64,000 bases of DNA from Halichondria panicea (Eukaryota; Porifera; Demospongiae; Suberitida; Halichondriidae): NCBI RefSeq assembly GCF_963675165.1, contig NC_087378.1, positions 8,113,273-8,177,272 on the forward strand. Reading direction: 5' to 3'. Within the stretch, counting starts at the first letter, position 1. Each line of letters begins with the position of its first letter. Both the position numbers and the translations under genes were made by a program. This document shows positions 10,333 to 23,264 of the stretch, one piece after another. Under the pieces are notes generated by a model. It was not told the origin of the DNA. It did not search any database and saw only the letters and a program-made list of their open reading frames with translations.

Positions 10333-13163
10333 ATGGCAGGCCGTCTGATGCACTGCAGAGGAGCTCTGAAGTCACTATTGAGTCTCTCTCCGTCCCCAAC
10401 TGGCAGTAATGGAAGGGTAAGCACTGAAATACTTCATCAATCATATATAATATCATTATTAGTAAACATTTATTTATATATCATCCAGGCCCTGTATCCA
10501 GTGCTCTTGAGGTATCTGTCCTCCTCGAGTTGTACCAGTCAAGAGGTAACGCTATTGCTGTACACGTAACTATATGGTATTAATGCGTTGTATAATAATT
10601 GATATGTAGTCGCCTACATTGAGTAAATATGGCGGGCGTTACACCGTGACTCTTATACCTGGTGATGGGATCGGACCAGAACTAGCTGCTTGTGTCAAAC
10701 ACGTCTTCATGTACGTGCAATTTTGATATTTCAATGTGTACATGTACAGTTTCCCTCAGGTATGCTAATGTTCCGGTGGATTTTGAAGAAATTCTTGTGA
10801 GGTAAAATATATAATTTATAGTGTTTGAGATGTCCCACATAATTATTGAATTATTAATCTCCCCTCTTTGCAGTGGTTTAATATCCGACTCTTCCACAGT
10901 ACAAGAAGCGTTGACGTCTATTAAGCGGAATGGTGTTGGACTGAAAGGTAATGGAAGACGAGTTTTTAATAGTCAAGAGTGAGAACATGTTTTGTGCTCT
11001 GAGCTGTGATATTAGCCACTCTCTGTGTTAGGCGTTCTCAGGACTAAACTGGACGAAGTGGACAAGAAATCTCTGAACGTCTTTTTAAGGTTATCATAAA
11101 TTTAGAATCGGCTCTGTAACTAGAGTCAGAGTTTGCACTTCCACAGAAATAATTCATTCTGTATTATAGCAGATCTGTTTGCAATCAACCAATGAGGCCA
11201 ATTACTATTATATGCCATGTCCTTACTGCATACTGAGTGTACATGTACTAGCTAGTAGCTGTGATCCTTCTCTCTCTCCTTTCAGACATGAGTTGGACTT
11301 GTTTGCTAACGTGGTGTACTGCAAGAGTGTGCCTGGGGTCAAGACCAGACACGATGATGTGGACATAGTGGTCATACGGGAGAACACTGAGGGAGAGTAC
11401 AGTGGCCTGGAGCACGAGAGTGTACCCGGTAAGGAGCGTCGTATCTACAGCCTCTAAATAGTTATTCTGCCACAAACTTCACGTTTACCCTGTGCATTAC
11501 TGTATTAGCATGGAAACATAATTATTTGCAAACTTTCGTTGCAAAAGCTTCGGTTATTAGCCCTTTGAAACTGTTCCAACCTTGTGACTCCCCCTTCATT
11601 ACGCCAACATCCTCTGCCTGTGTTCTACAGGTGTTGTTGAGGGGCTGAAGATCATCACTAGAGGGAAGTCACGGAGGATAGCAAAGTATGCCTTTGACTT
11701 TGCCACCAGGAACCACAGGAAAAAGGTCACTGCCATCCACAAGGCCAACATCATGTGAGGCACATCTAGTACCTAGCTAAGCAATACAAAAACCCAGGGC
11801 TTGTCAAGGGGGGCTTATGTGGAAGAGGGGGGGTTGTGTGGAAGAGGGGGGGTTATGTGGAAGAGGGGGGGGTTATGTGAAAGAGGGGGGGTTATGTGGA
11901 AGAGGGGGGGGTTATGTGAAAGAGGGGGGGTTATGTGGAAGAGGGGGGGTTATGTGAAAGAGGGGGGGTTATGTGGAAGAGGGGGGTTGTGTGGAAGTTT
12001 GCGTGCAATCTTATACTTGGAATTAAACTACTGCGTGCAATGGGCCATACAAATTGTGAATTGAATGTTGATTTGTGTTTTGTTGCAGGAAGCTGTCTGA
12101 TGGTTTGTTTCTGAGAGAGTGTGAGAAGATTTCTGAGCTCTACCCAAATATAGAGTTCAACTCGATGATCATTGACAACTGTTGCATGCAGGTGAGCCCA
12201 CTTCACAATTGTATACAGTAGACTCTTCTTTGTACTGCCCACCCTAATCCACCAATTGTGTATGCTCATTGGCTACTAGTTTACTATCGTACGCAAATTT
12301 CAGGCAGAACCATTCTCAGTATACTTGATAACTATTAAAGTAGTTACTCTCTTGATGTCATAATTATAATTATTTGCACGTAATTTCTCTCCCTATAGTT
12401 GGTGTCTAACCCGTGGCAGTTTGACGTGATGGTCATGCCTAATCTCTATGGTAACATAGTGAGCAACATAGGGGCGGGGCTAGTGGGAGGAGCCGGACTG
12501 TGTCCCGGGAAAAATGTGGGGGTTGAGTACGTTCTCTTTGAGCAAGGAGCCCGTCACACTGGTCTAGAGCTGGCCTTTCAGAACCTGGCCAACCCTACTG
12601 CCATACTTCTCAGCTCTACCAGGATGCTCTCACACTTGGGGTAGGCCAACTAAGTGTGTGTGTGTGTGTCATAGTAACCTGTATGTGTTATGGCTATGTT
12701 GTATTGCATGGGGCTACAAAAAAAACTTTCCAGGTTGGCATTAATTTGTTTGCTTAGTAAATCTCTGTAAACCGTGTTTTCCTGTTATACATGTATTATG
12801 TTAATCGACCTCTACAAAAGTTGGTGCCAATCGTAGTTACTGATTGTGACTGTCTCTCATATAGGCTCTTTGATCATGCTGCCAGGATAGAGACGGCCGT
12901 CTTCTCCACAATCCAGTCCGGGGTAAGTAGCATCAATGGTGGCCATCAATAATGGTGGCCGGTGTATTGTGTGTTGTTTTCACTTATGTCTCTATAATTA
13001 TGATTCAAACCACCATGCACACTTAACCAAACTGTCCCCCTCTCCTATATAGGTGTGCACTAAAGACATTGGTGGAGAAGCAAGTACATCAAAGTTTATA
13101 GAGACTGTTGTCAAGAACTTACCAGAGAAGAGCAAAGAGGAGGTCAAAGCATGGCCACTCTAA
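10333..13163 (+). CDS. IDH3B: Isocitrate dehydrogenase [NAD+] regulatory subunit, beta-like
   Basis: Mitochondrial TCA-cycle subunit of NAD-dependent isocitrate dehydrogenase (alpha2-beta-gamma type). Exons: 10333-10416, 10489-10545, 10610-10710, 10760-10801, 10874-10947, 11032-11089, 11286-11428, 11631-11754, 12089-12191, 12399-12640, 12865-12922, 13053-13163; 1197 nt, 398 aa. The N-terminus is Arg/Ser-rich like a mitochondrial presequence ([16 protein letters not shown]). Family motifs: [66 protein letters not shown] and [10 protein letters not shown] are closer to IDH3B than to IDH3G or the catalytic IDH3A, so a regulatory role is likely; a beta/gamma mix-up is possible. A G-rich minisatellite fills the intron at 11755-12088. 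Confidence 0.9.
11804..11998 (+). repeat. G-rich minisatellite in IDH3B intron
   Basis: About ten units of 17-20 bp (consensus GGGGGGTTATGTGGAAGA, alternating GTGGAAG and GTGAAAG) lie within intron 8 of IDH3B. Runs of six to eight G repeat at regular spacing on the coding strand, so G-quadruplex formation in the nascent RNA is possible. Confidence 0.9.
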
Positions 13164-13342
13164 CTGAACATTATATTATCTATTTCTATAATTGTATTCC
13201 ACTAGCTATAGCTGCCGCATTTTATTCAGCAATCATTGTATTATCCATTTCTATGTCTTTATATTAATAATTATGCAGCCAGATAATGATAGCAGACAAT
13301 AATTATACATAATACATAATTATATACAGTCAAGTCAAGTGA
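13164..13342. other. Convergent 3' ends of IDH3B and MCMBP
   Basis: A short AT-rich tail-to-tail spacer. It probably holds both 3' UTRs; no further gene is seen. Confidence 0.5.
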
Positions 13343-16300
13343 TCAGTTATGTCTATTGCTTCGTAGTGCCTCCAGGTGTTTGGTATGTGTCCAGTGGTCC
13401 ATGGTCAGCTGGGCAGAGCCACGGCTGAGGGCTACCAGTCGAGACACGCCCAACAGATGATGGAAGACCTCGGCAGTCACGGATGAGTCACTGCGTCTCA
13501 TTAACACAAAGTCCTCCTCAAGGTTCTGCAGAATTAAAAAAGATAGTAAAATTAATAGAATTAATAGAGTAGCCTTTCCATTACACACACGTATGCACAC
13601 TGTACACATTTAGACATTAATACACACAAGTCATTAATTAGCTTGTACAGTAATTACTACCTTAAGGTGACATATTTTCGCGTGTATTAATTTCTGCTAT
13701 TTCTGCGAATGAGAGTAAATCGCAAAAATTAGTACTCGCAAATAATTGGCCGCCCTCTTGTTTAATGTATCCAGATCGACATTTCGCAAAAAATTATACC
13801 GCAAAATGTACAAAACTGTAAAAACGCAAACAAATCTACCTGTGAAAATATGTCACCTTAAGGTAGTTCTAGTGCACAGGGATAACATGTACCTAATAGT
13901 AAAGGACGGTGGTTATAGCCACCATGTGATGTACCATGAGTGGTGTAAGTACATGCCCTCATTACAAGGAGAGCTAGTACCTTTTTGATATCATCACTGA
14001 GTGTGTATTGGAGCATCCTACACAGTGCCAGGTAGAGCCTGATCTGATGTAGTTGATCCTCTGTGAGCTGTTGCTGAGGTACTGAGCTACAGCTGGTAAC
14101 CATGGGAACCCAACAGTCAGTCTAGGGGGGGGGGGCATAAAAAACAACATATTTTATTTGGTTAATCATAATAATTTTATTGACTTTCTTGTACAGCTGT
14201 ACAGTACACTTATGCTATAAAGTATGGCGGTAGGTAGTGACAGTTCTTACCTGGAGTATTGACTTGCCCTCGGACAGTAACAAGACAGGCTGCACAACAC
14301 AAGGTAGCAAATGGTAATTACAATGAACAAGCAATCAAAAGTTAAGAAATTCCTATTTTGTTTTGTCAAAACCAAGTACACTGGAAAAGAAGAATTCCAC
14401 AAAGAATTATTCAAATACAAGGCAATGCTCTTTTTAAACTATAATAAAGGGATCATTGTTTGCAACAAAAGGTACTTCTTCACTCACCACGTTAGTCTCA
14501 AACTCTGCAGTGTGGTACTGGAAGTCGTAGGAGACCTTCTGCCATTGTATGAGGTTACCCAGAGCAGTGAGGTTCTGCACTCCGACCTCACTCAGCTGTC
14601 CAGGGGTGAGAGCAGTCTCATCCACCACCAGGTGAGTGCCTACACACAGAGAGGTCACGACCCTTGCTAAGTGTTACTATCTCATACAACATAAGTCATC
14701 ACAGAGGAGCTTCAATCACATACAAGAAACTTGAATTTTCCAAAGTACATGTACGTCTTAATAAAAAATGGATGAATGGAAATAGGTAACTTCAAGCTCA
14801 TTACCATCAGTCAGTTGTAGCAGTCCAGCTGTCAGTCTGTTGGCATGGTAGTCCTTCTTGGGGGAAAACCTTGACTTGTTCATATTCTCCAGACTCATGC
14901 TCAACAGATGACACTGTACAACACAACACACGTGTGTATACATGTGGTAGTATAGGGTCAGGCTTAATCAACATGGCATACAAGATGCACAGAAAGGCAT
15001 GCCCTAGCTTAGTGGGGGGTCAGGAGATAAATTGCCATACTAAAGAGTAACTACACTGTCTGGTGGACACATCACCTTGGTAACTATGGTCTCCAGTACA
15101 GTGTGGAGTGAGTCCACTAGGGAGGGGGGGAAGTTGGTGAGGTTCACAGCAAACTTGCCTAGTGCAAGAACATCAGTCCGACCATACCTGCATACACAAG
15201 AACAACAGGTGAACACAAGAACAACAGGTGAACACACAGCTTTGCACACACTCAAGACAACCAAAATATTGACGGGGCAAAAATTTGCACAAAGTACCAG
15301 CACGATAATTTTATTTAAGTACTTTGGCGATTCATACTATGCACATATTTTGAACACATCCTCTGGTTCTTAGGCCAGTACTGAAACACAACAGGATATG
15401 CATAAGTGATTGTGGAAGCTCTTTGCTCACACTGAGGATATAAGGTGTAGGAGGACGTATTCAGCTGCCACACTGTCACCCAGGAGTGTCCGAGTCAAGA
15501 GGTCAAGGGTCATCTGACGGACAACCGACACATCACAGGACAACTGGCTCAAAACTATAAAAGAGGAAAAACAACAATAGACAGTAATTTTAACACGTTT
15601 TTACATAAAATAAAACCCTCCAAACACTCTAACCAGTTTGTATAATGTTCCCTGACATACTTACTGGAGCTATTATTGACAGGTGGTGATAGTTCCCTCG
15701 GCAGGAGAGGACACGAGTGGGTGATGAATCGTGCTGTGATAGTGTGGAGGCGTGGGATGAGTGAGGGTGGTGGAGAGTGTGCCTTCCTCTCGGCAGCCGT
15801 CTCTCCGCCCACGGGGTTAATTAGTGAGTCCACACCTTCGGACGTTGTGCTCTCAAAGCATGCTAGGGAGGGGTCCACTGATAACACTCCAATGAACTCC
15901 ACCATACTCGTTACTTTGAACGAATCAAAATCAGAGTACACCTAAAAAATGGTATTTAGTTTTTACTCCATGCAACAACTTTGCAGATACTCATTAAAAC
16001 TCTAGCTTCCATAATTATAATTATGCTGTGTACTAGCTTGTACACTAACTGCACATTACAACATCACTGCATGTTTTAATAGCAAGCTTTTATTAATAAA
16101 CTCACCTTGACAATGGCTGTCACACCTTCTTCATTGGGCAGTGGAGTGTTCATGTCAGGCCTCTTGCAAGCAGTTGATGCTCTGATATCACTCGTGTCTC
16201 GAGGTCGTTTGTTCATCAGCCCCTCCCCCTCACTGACCTCCATTTGCCCACCCCCCTCACAACTGTCACGCTCATCACAACCCTCACAATTGTCACGCTC

Positions 16301-17354
16301 CTCACTGAGTGGGCGTTTGAGACGGCTCTGAGAAGCAGATGAGCCAGAGAAACTTTCAGTGAGACTTGACTGAGCTTCAAACGAGTGTGCAGAGAATCAA
16401 GGATCAGTACTGACAAGTTAGTCTGTCTGCATACATTCATGTTAGTGCAATCAATATGCTCTTGAAATAATTATGTACACAGTAAGAAGCGAAGGGGGGG
16501 GGGGGGGGAGCATATAGTTTAACAGGAATGCTGTATAATGAAAAAGTGGCTTCAAATATTGCTAAAGACAATCTCCGTAGACACACACACATTCTGAAAT
16601 GGATATAGCTTTGGCCCATTTGGTTTCTCCCGGTATAGGGACACAGTACAGAGTGAGCCTGTCCCCAGTGACATTGAGGTCATGCTCAAAGTCTATCTCA
16701 CTCTCAGCCTGCAAAGAAGGAACATTTCGAAAATTATTTTGTCAGTATAATTTTTTATACAACCACTCATTATAAACTAACCGGTTGTTCTGTGACATCT
16801 CTGTACATCCCACAGTGCCTAGACTGCAACAATAAAAACACAACATTAAAATGAAGTGAGAACCACTGACTCCTAGCTACCAATGATCACCTCAGCTTTG
16901 GTCTGCTGGTGTCTGCTGTGGTAGACCTTGAGGTAGAACTCAGGGTCAAACTGGTCCTGCACCATGGCTCTGTATCGGACTAGAGTACCCTCAGGGAGGT
17001 GATGCAGTGGGGTGTGGTTCAATGAGGGGATCTGCCAGGATCAAGGAAGGGTTACGATAATGACAGTATAAGTTCACTCAACCATGTACAGTAGTCTTAA
17101 CGAGTAGTATTGGTACTACCTGTGTTAAAGATTCCTGGGAGTTGATTTTGCTCTCAAAGTACTCCCTCACACCCCAGGATGGAGCAGTGGAGCTCTCTGC
17201 AGGGAATGCAACAAGCCAATGCTGTTGTTATGGGGGTGGGTGTGTGGGTGCTACTTAACTTGTAAGCAATTAGATCTATCATTTGTGTCATACCAAAAAG
17301 CTCTTGCACAACGTCCAGTGGATTGCTTATCCATTTGTCTTGCACAACAGGCAT
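13343..17354 (-). CDS. MCMBP: Mini-chromosome maintenance complex-binding protein
   Basis: Nuclear MCM chaperone that binds MCM3-7, supports assembly of new MCM hexamers and helps unload them after replication. Minus-strand exons: 17354-17294, 17196-17120, 17031-16891, 16823-16782, 16708-16589, 16369-16106, 15941-15665, 15554-15431, 15187-15076, 14913-14805, 14639-14488, 14289-14251, 14121-13981, 13525-13343; 1842 nt, 613 aa (human 642). Matching blocks: [100 protein letters not shown], and a C-terminal block on hexamer-binding topology ([37 protein letters not shown]). The exon 5 donor (TGT/GTGTGT) is weak and may be misplaced by a few codons. Its ATG is 205 bp from that of D2HGDH on the other strand. 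Confidence 0.93.
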
Positions 17355-17559
17355 CTTGAGACAGGGCCAGGAGACCAAAGAGAGTATAATATAGTAGTAT
17401 TCCACGTGGGTGGTAGTAGTGTGGTATTGAAATATGGCAAAGGTCGTCGGTAGAACTAGCTATGTTTTGCTATTGAAATTAGGGTAAAGATCGTCTAGAT
17501 ACTAGTAGTCTTCAGAGCTTGTTTTACTCAGAGTACTTTGTTTACATCACAAAGCTGCA

Positions 17560-20500
17560 ATGCTGAGAAGCCTAGCTCAGAGGTGTGCTGGATGGAGGCA
17601 GTTGTCACTGTCTCACGTGAGGAGAGTGAGTGAGGTGCCTCTTACAGCTGAGCACTACAATGTCACCAGAGGAGACTATGCAAAGGTTCTATAAACATCT
17701 ACGTTGTGACGCGTCGTACCGTACACACCACTCACCTTACACCATTTGGGGTAAATAATTGGGTATCCAAATAATCTAGTACAGCTTCACTGGACGATAA
17801 TAATTGCCCAATGTTCAGCCTAAGACTTTTTCTTTTGTGACTCAGGTATCAGAACTGGACCTGCAGGAGTTCACCTCCATTCTCGGCAGTGAGGGAGTGA
17901 TAACAGATCCCCATGATGTGGGACCATACAATGTGGACTGGCTCAGAATAGTTAGGTATAATGGCATAAACTATAAGATTTCAGCCATCATTGAATTGTC
18001 GTACTTTTAGAGGTCAGAGTTCAGTAGTGCTGAGGCCTCGGACAACTGATCAAATCTCCAAGATACTATCACACTGCAATCAGAGGAGGTAGGATGTGTC
18101 ACTCTGACAGTGTGTGTATATCATGAGCTTGCTAATAATGTCTCAGATTGGCTGTGGTACCACAAGGTGGCAACACTGGACTAGTGGGTATGCAATGGTC
18201 TACCAATAATTTTGCAAGTTCATTATAAGAGTACTTCTTCCCTGTACAGGTGGCAGTAACCCAGTGTTTGATGAGATTGTACTGTCCACTTCTCTCATGA
18301 ACCAAATCATTAGTCTCGATGAAACTGCTGGTGAGGGACCACTCTATACAGACCATCTATATAGCCAGTATCTTGATGTAGCCACCTCTGACCACTAGTA
18401 GTGCTATTATGTTAACAAGTGATTTCAACTGTCAATGCTCAACTTTTATGCAAGTTTAATAATATTATTCCCTGAGCCATTTCGTTGGTCATTCCCCCTC
18501 CCTATTATTATTATTATTATTTGTTATAGAGTTGACGTGAATCCCCCTCCCTTCCATATCAGGTATACTGGTGTGTCAGTCTGGGTGTGTGCTGGAGCAA
18601 CTGGACGGGATGCTGGCTGAGAAGGGGCTCATGATGCCACTGGACTTGGGAGCTAAGGGAAGGTAAGGTTCACGGTGTGTTTTTTTTAATAATCAATACT
18701 CCGTGTACAGAAGTGGCCTTCTTTGAGGAGTTGTTTTGTACACAATATGGGGGCTAGCCTTTATATCGCAGTTGACCATTAAGAGGGGCTCCGTTGTATT
18801 TTGTGTGTGGCTCCTACGATGAATTAAAGTGTACTGATGCGTGCCTTGCAGCTGTCAGATTGGTGGTAATGTATCTACTAACGCTGGTGGTCTGAGACTG
18901 TTGAGGTACGGCTCACTGCGTGGAAACGTGCTCGGAGTGGAGGCTGTAAGTGTGTGGGTGTGTGGGTGGAGGCTGTGAGTGGGTGGATGGGGGTTATCTG
19001 TGTGTGCATTAAAGCTGTCAGACTATTGTATCCTTAGGTTCTGGCTGATGGCACTGTGATGGATTGCTTGTCGACAATGAGAAAAGACAATACTGGTAAT
19101 ATATGTACTACACGGTGTATCTATGTATGTTCCATCTTTGAACGGCCCTAACTTTAGTTTCGTTGGTCCAATAACGTTAATTTTATAAATTTCTGAAGCT
19201 TAGAGAGAGGCCTTTCAGAAAATGTGTTAAAATCAAAAGTATATTTTCAGCCTGTTTTCAACAAAATACCATGGGCCAATGGTTTTTTTTCCGAAAATAG
19301 GAAATTATGGTCCATTCCAAATTTAGGATTTGATCATAACATCTGAACGGGCTCCTTTTAAGCTTTCATAAAATCATAAATTCGTTGAATTTTTACCATC
19401 AGAACTCTAGTTACAGAGCTGACTCTAGTACTTAAAGGGGTACTACATATTGCGTTGTATTTTGATAGAGGTGTGCTTAAATTAACGATTGTTTGAGGGC
19501 CCTTGGTTCTAAGCACAGGCTAGCTAATTAACCAGGATGCATGTATGTTCTCACATTTATCTGTACATACAATGGCAGGTTATGATCTGAAGCAGCTGTT
19601 TGTCGGTGGAGAGGGCACTCTGGGGGTGATAACAGCACTCTCTATTCTGACTCCGCCCAAGCCCAGGTCGATCAACGTGGCATACATGGGCTGTAATGAC
19701 TTTGAGCAGGTCAAGCGTGTCTACACAACAGCTAAGAGAATGTTGGGAGAGGTCTTGTCAGGTGAGCACTTTGTTGAACTGTGAAGAATAAGCATTGTTC
19801 AGATACCTATGCTTCAGTTGAGTCTATACATACATACTTCTGTAGTTGCTAAGGGCTTTGGTTGTACTTCATACATGTGCATTAGAATTCAATATTCTCT
19901 CGGTAAGATATCGATCATTCTTTCTCAATTGTCCTCTCAGCTGTTGAGTTCCTGGACTCGCACTGCCAGAGAGTAGTGGAGCAGCACTGTCACTTGCCCA
20001 ACCCCATCAGCCCCTCCCCTTTCTATGCACTTGTGGAGACCTCCGGCTCTAACGATGAACATGATAAGGAGGTGTGTATTTGAACTCGTTGACATAATTA
20101 TACTGTTTACTTTTCTAGAAACTCAATTCGTTTTTGGAGTATATTATGGATGAGGGTATCATTCAGGATGGGACTATGGCTACAGACTTGACAAAGGTAA
20201 ACACAGAAACATTATTAGTGGCGTAGAAATCACAATGTCCTGTCCGTCAGGTTAAAGGATTGTGGGAGCAGAGGGAGAGAATTGCCGAGGCTAGTGTCCG
20301 TGAAGGAGTGGCTTATGCGGTATGTAGAGCATGTAATAGCATTTGTCAGCTATATACATTATTAGCACATTGTGGTTGTTTACAGTACGATGTGTCTCTA
20401 CCACTGAGCGTGTACTATGACCTTGTGGAGGTCGTACGAGAGAGGGTCAAACATGTGGCAAAATGTACAATAGGTTTTGGACATATTGGCGACGGTGAGT

Positions 20501-20907
20501 CTAGTATACAGACTTTAATAATTATTTTAATATGCGTATAATTGTAGGTAACCTTCATTTTGAGATAATCGCAGACTCCCACTCGACTGACCTACTGAAT
20601 CTGATAGAGCCTTTTGTGTTTGACTGGACAGGTAATGTATACAACCACTCCCTTGTACGTACATCGACCCACTGCCCACTACACACTCCACACCATCACA
20701 CACACACCCACTCCACACACACACACACCATACACCCATCACACAGCCTCACACAAGGGGAGCATATCTGCTGAGCATGGCTTAGGATTCAAGAAAGCAC
20801 AATACATCTATCATTCTAAATCCTCTGTAGCTGTGGACTTTATGAAGAACATTAAGAAACTTTTTGATTCCAATAACATTTTGAATCCTTACAAAACTCT
20901 GCCTTAA
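17560..20907 (+). CDS. D2HGDH: D-2-hydroxyglutarate dehydrogenase, mitochondrial
   Basis: FAD enzyme that oxidises D-2-hydroxyglutarate to 2-oxoglutarate in the mitochondrial matrix. Exons: 17560-17685, 17846-17955, 18011-18088, 18147-18187, 18250-18330, 18563-18662, 18852-18945, 19038-19095, 19579-19761, 19941-20071, 20119-20196, 20251-20319, 20386-20494, 20548-20631, 20747-20907; 1503 nt, 500 aa. An Arg-rich presequence ([18 protein letters not shown]) precedes the FAD-binding PCMH fold ([79 protein letters not shown]). The C-terminal metal/substrate part follows ([33 protein letters not shown]). The last six exons lie inside a tandem duplication and are repeated 4.3 kb downstream. Confidence 0.95.
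19130..19435 (-). repeat. Foldback (MITE-like) repeat, family A
   Basis: Reverse-oriented copy of the 4795-5072 element. It starts with the TTGAACGGCCCTAACTTTAG end and finishes with AGTTACAGAGCTGACTCTAG. It sits in intron 8 of D2HGDH and has no coding content. Confidence 0.75.
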
Positions 20908-21184
20908 CATGTTCTAAATATAATTATGTTATAATTGAGTGGGTGTTCCAGTGCAAGTATAAGTACATGTAATAGTTGTAGGCACTCACTTCAGTTAATT
21001 GTTCATACAAAAAACAATTTGAACACTTGTCCCCCGGAAATTACGTAAATAGCTGTTTTTTATGGAACTCACTTCCATGTAGTATGCAATTCGTATGCAT
21101 CATTTAAATCATCACTTAGGCAATGTAATAAGTGATTGATTGATACTTTGTGAGCACAACGATTAGAAAATTCTTGTGATGGAT

Positions 21185-21234
21185 TAGTTGGGCGGAGTCC
21201 AACCCTCTGCATAGTGTTGGACTCCGCCCAACCA
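21185..21234. repeat. Foldback hairpin, GTTGGGCGGAG family
   Basis: A 50 bp near-palindrome with arms GTTGGGCGGAGTCCAAC and GTTGGACTCCGCCCAAC around an AT-rich loop. It shares its outer sequence with the perfect palindrome at 24334-24391 and has a decayed copy at 25506-25555. It lies between the D2HGDH stop and the membrane gene. Confidence 0.75.
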
Positions 21235-21456
21235 GTGATAAGTGAGGGATCTGCAGAAGATAATTATGAAATACATAGCCCTCAATATAAATGTATGTAT
21301 GTATGTATTATGTAGATTACTACATCATTTCACACTGATCAATATTGCATTACAATAGCCCTTAATAATTATAAACCCAAAACAATTTGTACTATTATAC
21401 TAATTATATATCTGGTTCATTGATTAATTATATGTTGTAGTTGGCATACTGGGGAC

Positions 21457-23118
21457 TCATAACTTGTATCTTGTCGGATTGACCAGCCGATCAGGAAGAG
21501 TGTCAGCCTCCGTGCTGATTGGTGAAATCAAAGCAGCTCGCTCAGCATTTTGTGATCGTTTCCACTTGATGATGAAAGATACACCGGCTAAACAAATATT
21601 ACACAAAATGTATGCAATTGGAAAGCTTAAACCCACCATGTAAATTGCTCCATTCCAATGAACACCTTTCACTTTTAAATAAGTGTACCATGTAACAACG
21701 ATAGAAGAAAACAACCAGATCATCGAATCAACAACATTGTATCGGTTCACCTTATATGGACGTAGGGTAGCAACCAGTACAGAAAGGATACTGAATATGG
21801 TCACATACATAGCCAAATGGTATTCTTGACCTAGTAGGAACACTAAAGGAACTCGCAGCAATAGATAGAATCCAGCAAACCATCTGTAGTCTCGTGTGCC
21901 TTGTGAAGATCCATCCTTAAACCCATTTTGGAGGAGCTTTGCCACCTCGTGAAGTAAAACACTTTTTATCCTGCAAATGGGAAAACACTTTCGAAATGCT
22001 TTATTCTGATACACAAGAATGAACAGAGCTGGCAGAATGACCGCAACCATGGTGATGGTAGAGGCCGAAGATGCAGACACAATGTACTCACGCGAATCAA
22101 CCGAGTGCTGTGCATCAAAATATATTCGCCAAGAGAAATTTCCGTATTTATCCCAAACTTTAACCGGCTGCATTAGAGGCAATGATGTTGTACAGACTTT
22201 GTTGTAAGAGAGTATCAAGAATGTTGCAAATGCATTGATCACAGAACCTTTCAAGTTCCAACGTCGCCGACATTTCATAAGGCACTTGCGAAACGGCCTC
22301 CAGCAAATAACAACAATTCGGTATCCATTATCATGAAGAGTGATACATATATATATGAGGACAGTGAAGATGATTGGATAGAGAGCTTCAACGTAGCTAA
22401 AAGCTACTAGAGTTAACATGCTCACTTTCTCTAAGTCTTGTATACAAAAGGATGGGATAGCGAAATTAAAAAAATCCAAAGAAAATAGGCCGTAAATATC
22501 AGCTACAAACTGTTCTCCTGTGTACCCTTTAGATAGTACATGTCTATTGAGAATAAATGGATTATTGTTCAGCAAATTGTCTACTAGCTGAGCAGCTAAC
22601 ACAAACAGATTCAAAGCTGGAGAACCTATATTAATTTGAAGAATGATAATAAGCACACAGAACAAGGTGGAGGGAAGAAAAAATCGTACTAACAACACAA
22701 TCCAGCCCAACCAGCTACTCAGACATTTCTTACATTCTCTAAATTTGGAGAACAGAGCCAATCCTAACCCAGGCTTACACTCACTGCACATGACTCCAGT
22801 TCGATTCAGAGGTGCACACATTACCTCGTCCAGTTGCAGCACATCCTCGGGCACATTGAGGAAAGTGAGTAATGAATTGTTTGAGTTGTACGGACATGCT
22901 CCAAACAGCTCCTCATTTGTTGCATTATCTAACGTAAGACAGTAGCCAGTTTGTATTGCAGTCGTGTTGAGCAGCTGTGAGCAATCCATAGCAAAACGTT
23001 TTGTAACACCACACACGCATTTGTTTGACTCAAGAATAAACCAAGTAGGGCACCGCTGACTTGATACTAACCTGCAGGCTGCATTTAATACAAAGATAAC
23101 GGCAAAGAGATTCATCAC
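21457..23118 (-). CDS. Single-exon Cys-rich multi-pass membrane protein, copy A
   Basis: 553 aa in one exon. A signal peptide (MMNLFAVIFVLNAACRLVSS) precedes a Cys-rich ectodomain of about 115 residues with several N-glycosylation sequons (NTT, NAT, NRT). The ectodomain ends in an EGF-like motif GVMCSECKPGLGLALF...CKKC just before the membrane. About eight or nine hydrophobic segments follow, with a basic cytoplasmic loop (RPFRKCLMKCRRRWNLKG). The short tail ends NPTRYKL. Cys-rich/EGF-like ectodomains joined to a multi-helix core are, from memory, common among expanded uncharacterised sponge gene families; I cannot assign a function. A paralogue of 555 aa lies at 25854-27521. The lack of introns amid intron-rich neighbours is notable. 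A GPCR-like or channel-like role are both open. Confidence 0.85.
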   Translation of the reverse strand: MMNLFAVIFVLNAACRLVSSQRCPTWFILESNKCVCGVTKRFAMDCSQLLNTTAIQTGYCLTLDNATNEELFGACPYNSNNSLLTFLNVPEDVLQLDEVMCAPLNRTGVMCSECKPGLGLALFSKFRECKKCLSSWLGWIVLLVRFFLPSTLFCVLIIILQINIGSPALNLFVLAAQLVDNLLNNNPFILNRHVLSKGYTGEQFVADIYGLFSLDFFNFAIPSFCIQDLEKVSMLTLVAFSYVEALYPIIFTVLIYICITLHDNGYRIVVICWRPFRKCLMKCRRRWNLKGSVINAFATFLILSYNKVCTTSLPLMQPVKVWDKYGNFSWRIYFDAQHSVDSREYIVSASSASTITMVAVILPALFILVYQNKAFRKCFPICRIKSVLLHEVAKLLQNGFKDGSSQGTRDYRWFAGFYLLLRVPLVFLLGQEYHLAMYVTIFSILSVLVATLRPYKVNRYNVVDSMIWLFSSIVVTWYTYLKVKGVHWNGAIYMVGLSFPIAYILCNICLAGVSFIIKWKRSQNAERAALISPISTEADTLPDRLVNPTRYKL

Positions 23119-23264
23119 TATGACTTATTTTGCTAATACTCACAATCTGACAAACTGAAACAATTGTAACAGATGCTTGTGTTCTTTTGAATGAACAAAC
23201 ATACACAATCACACTTATAGTTCTTCTATTTCAACATTAGACTCACAACTAACCCACACAGCCT

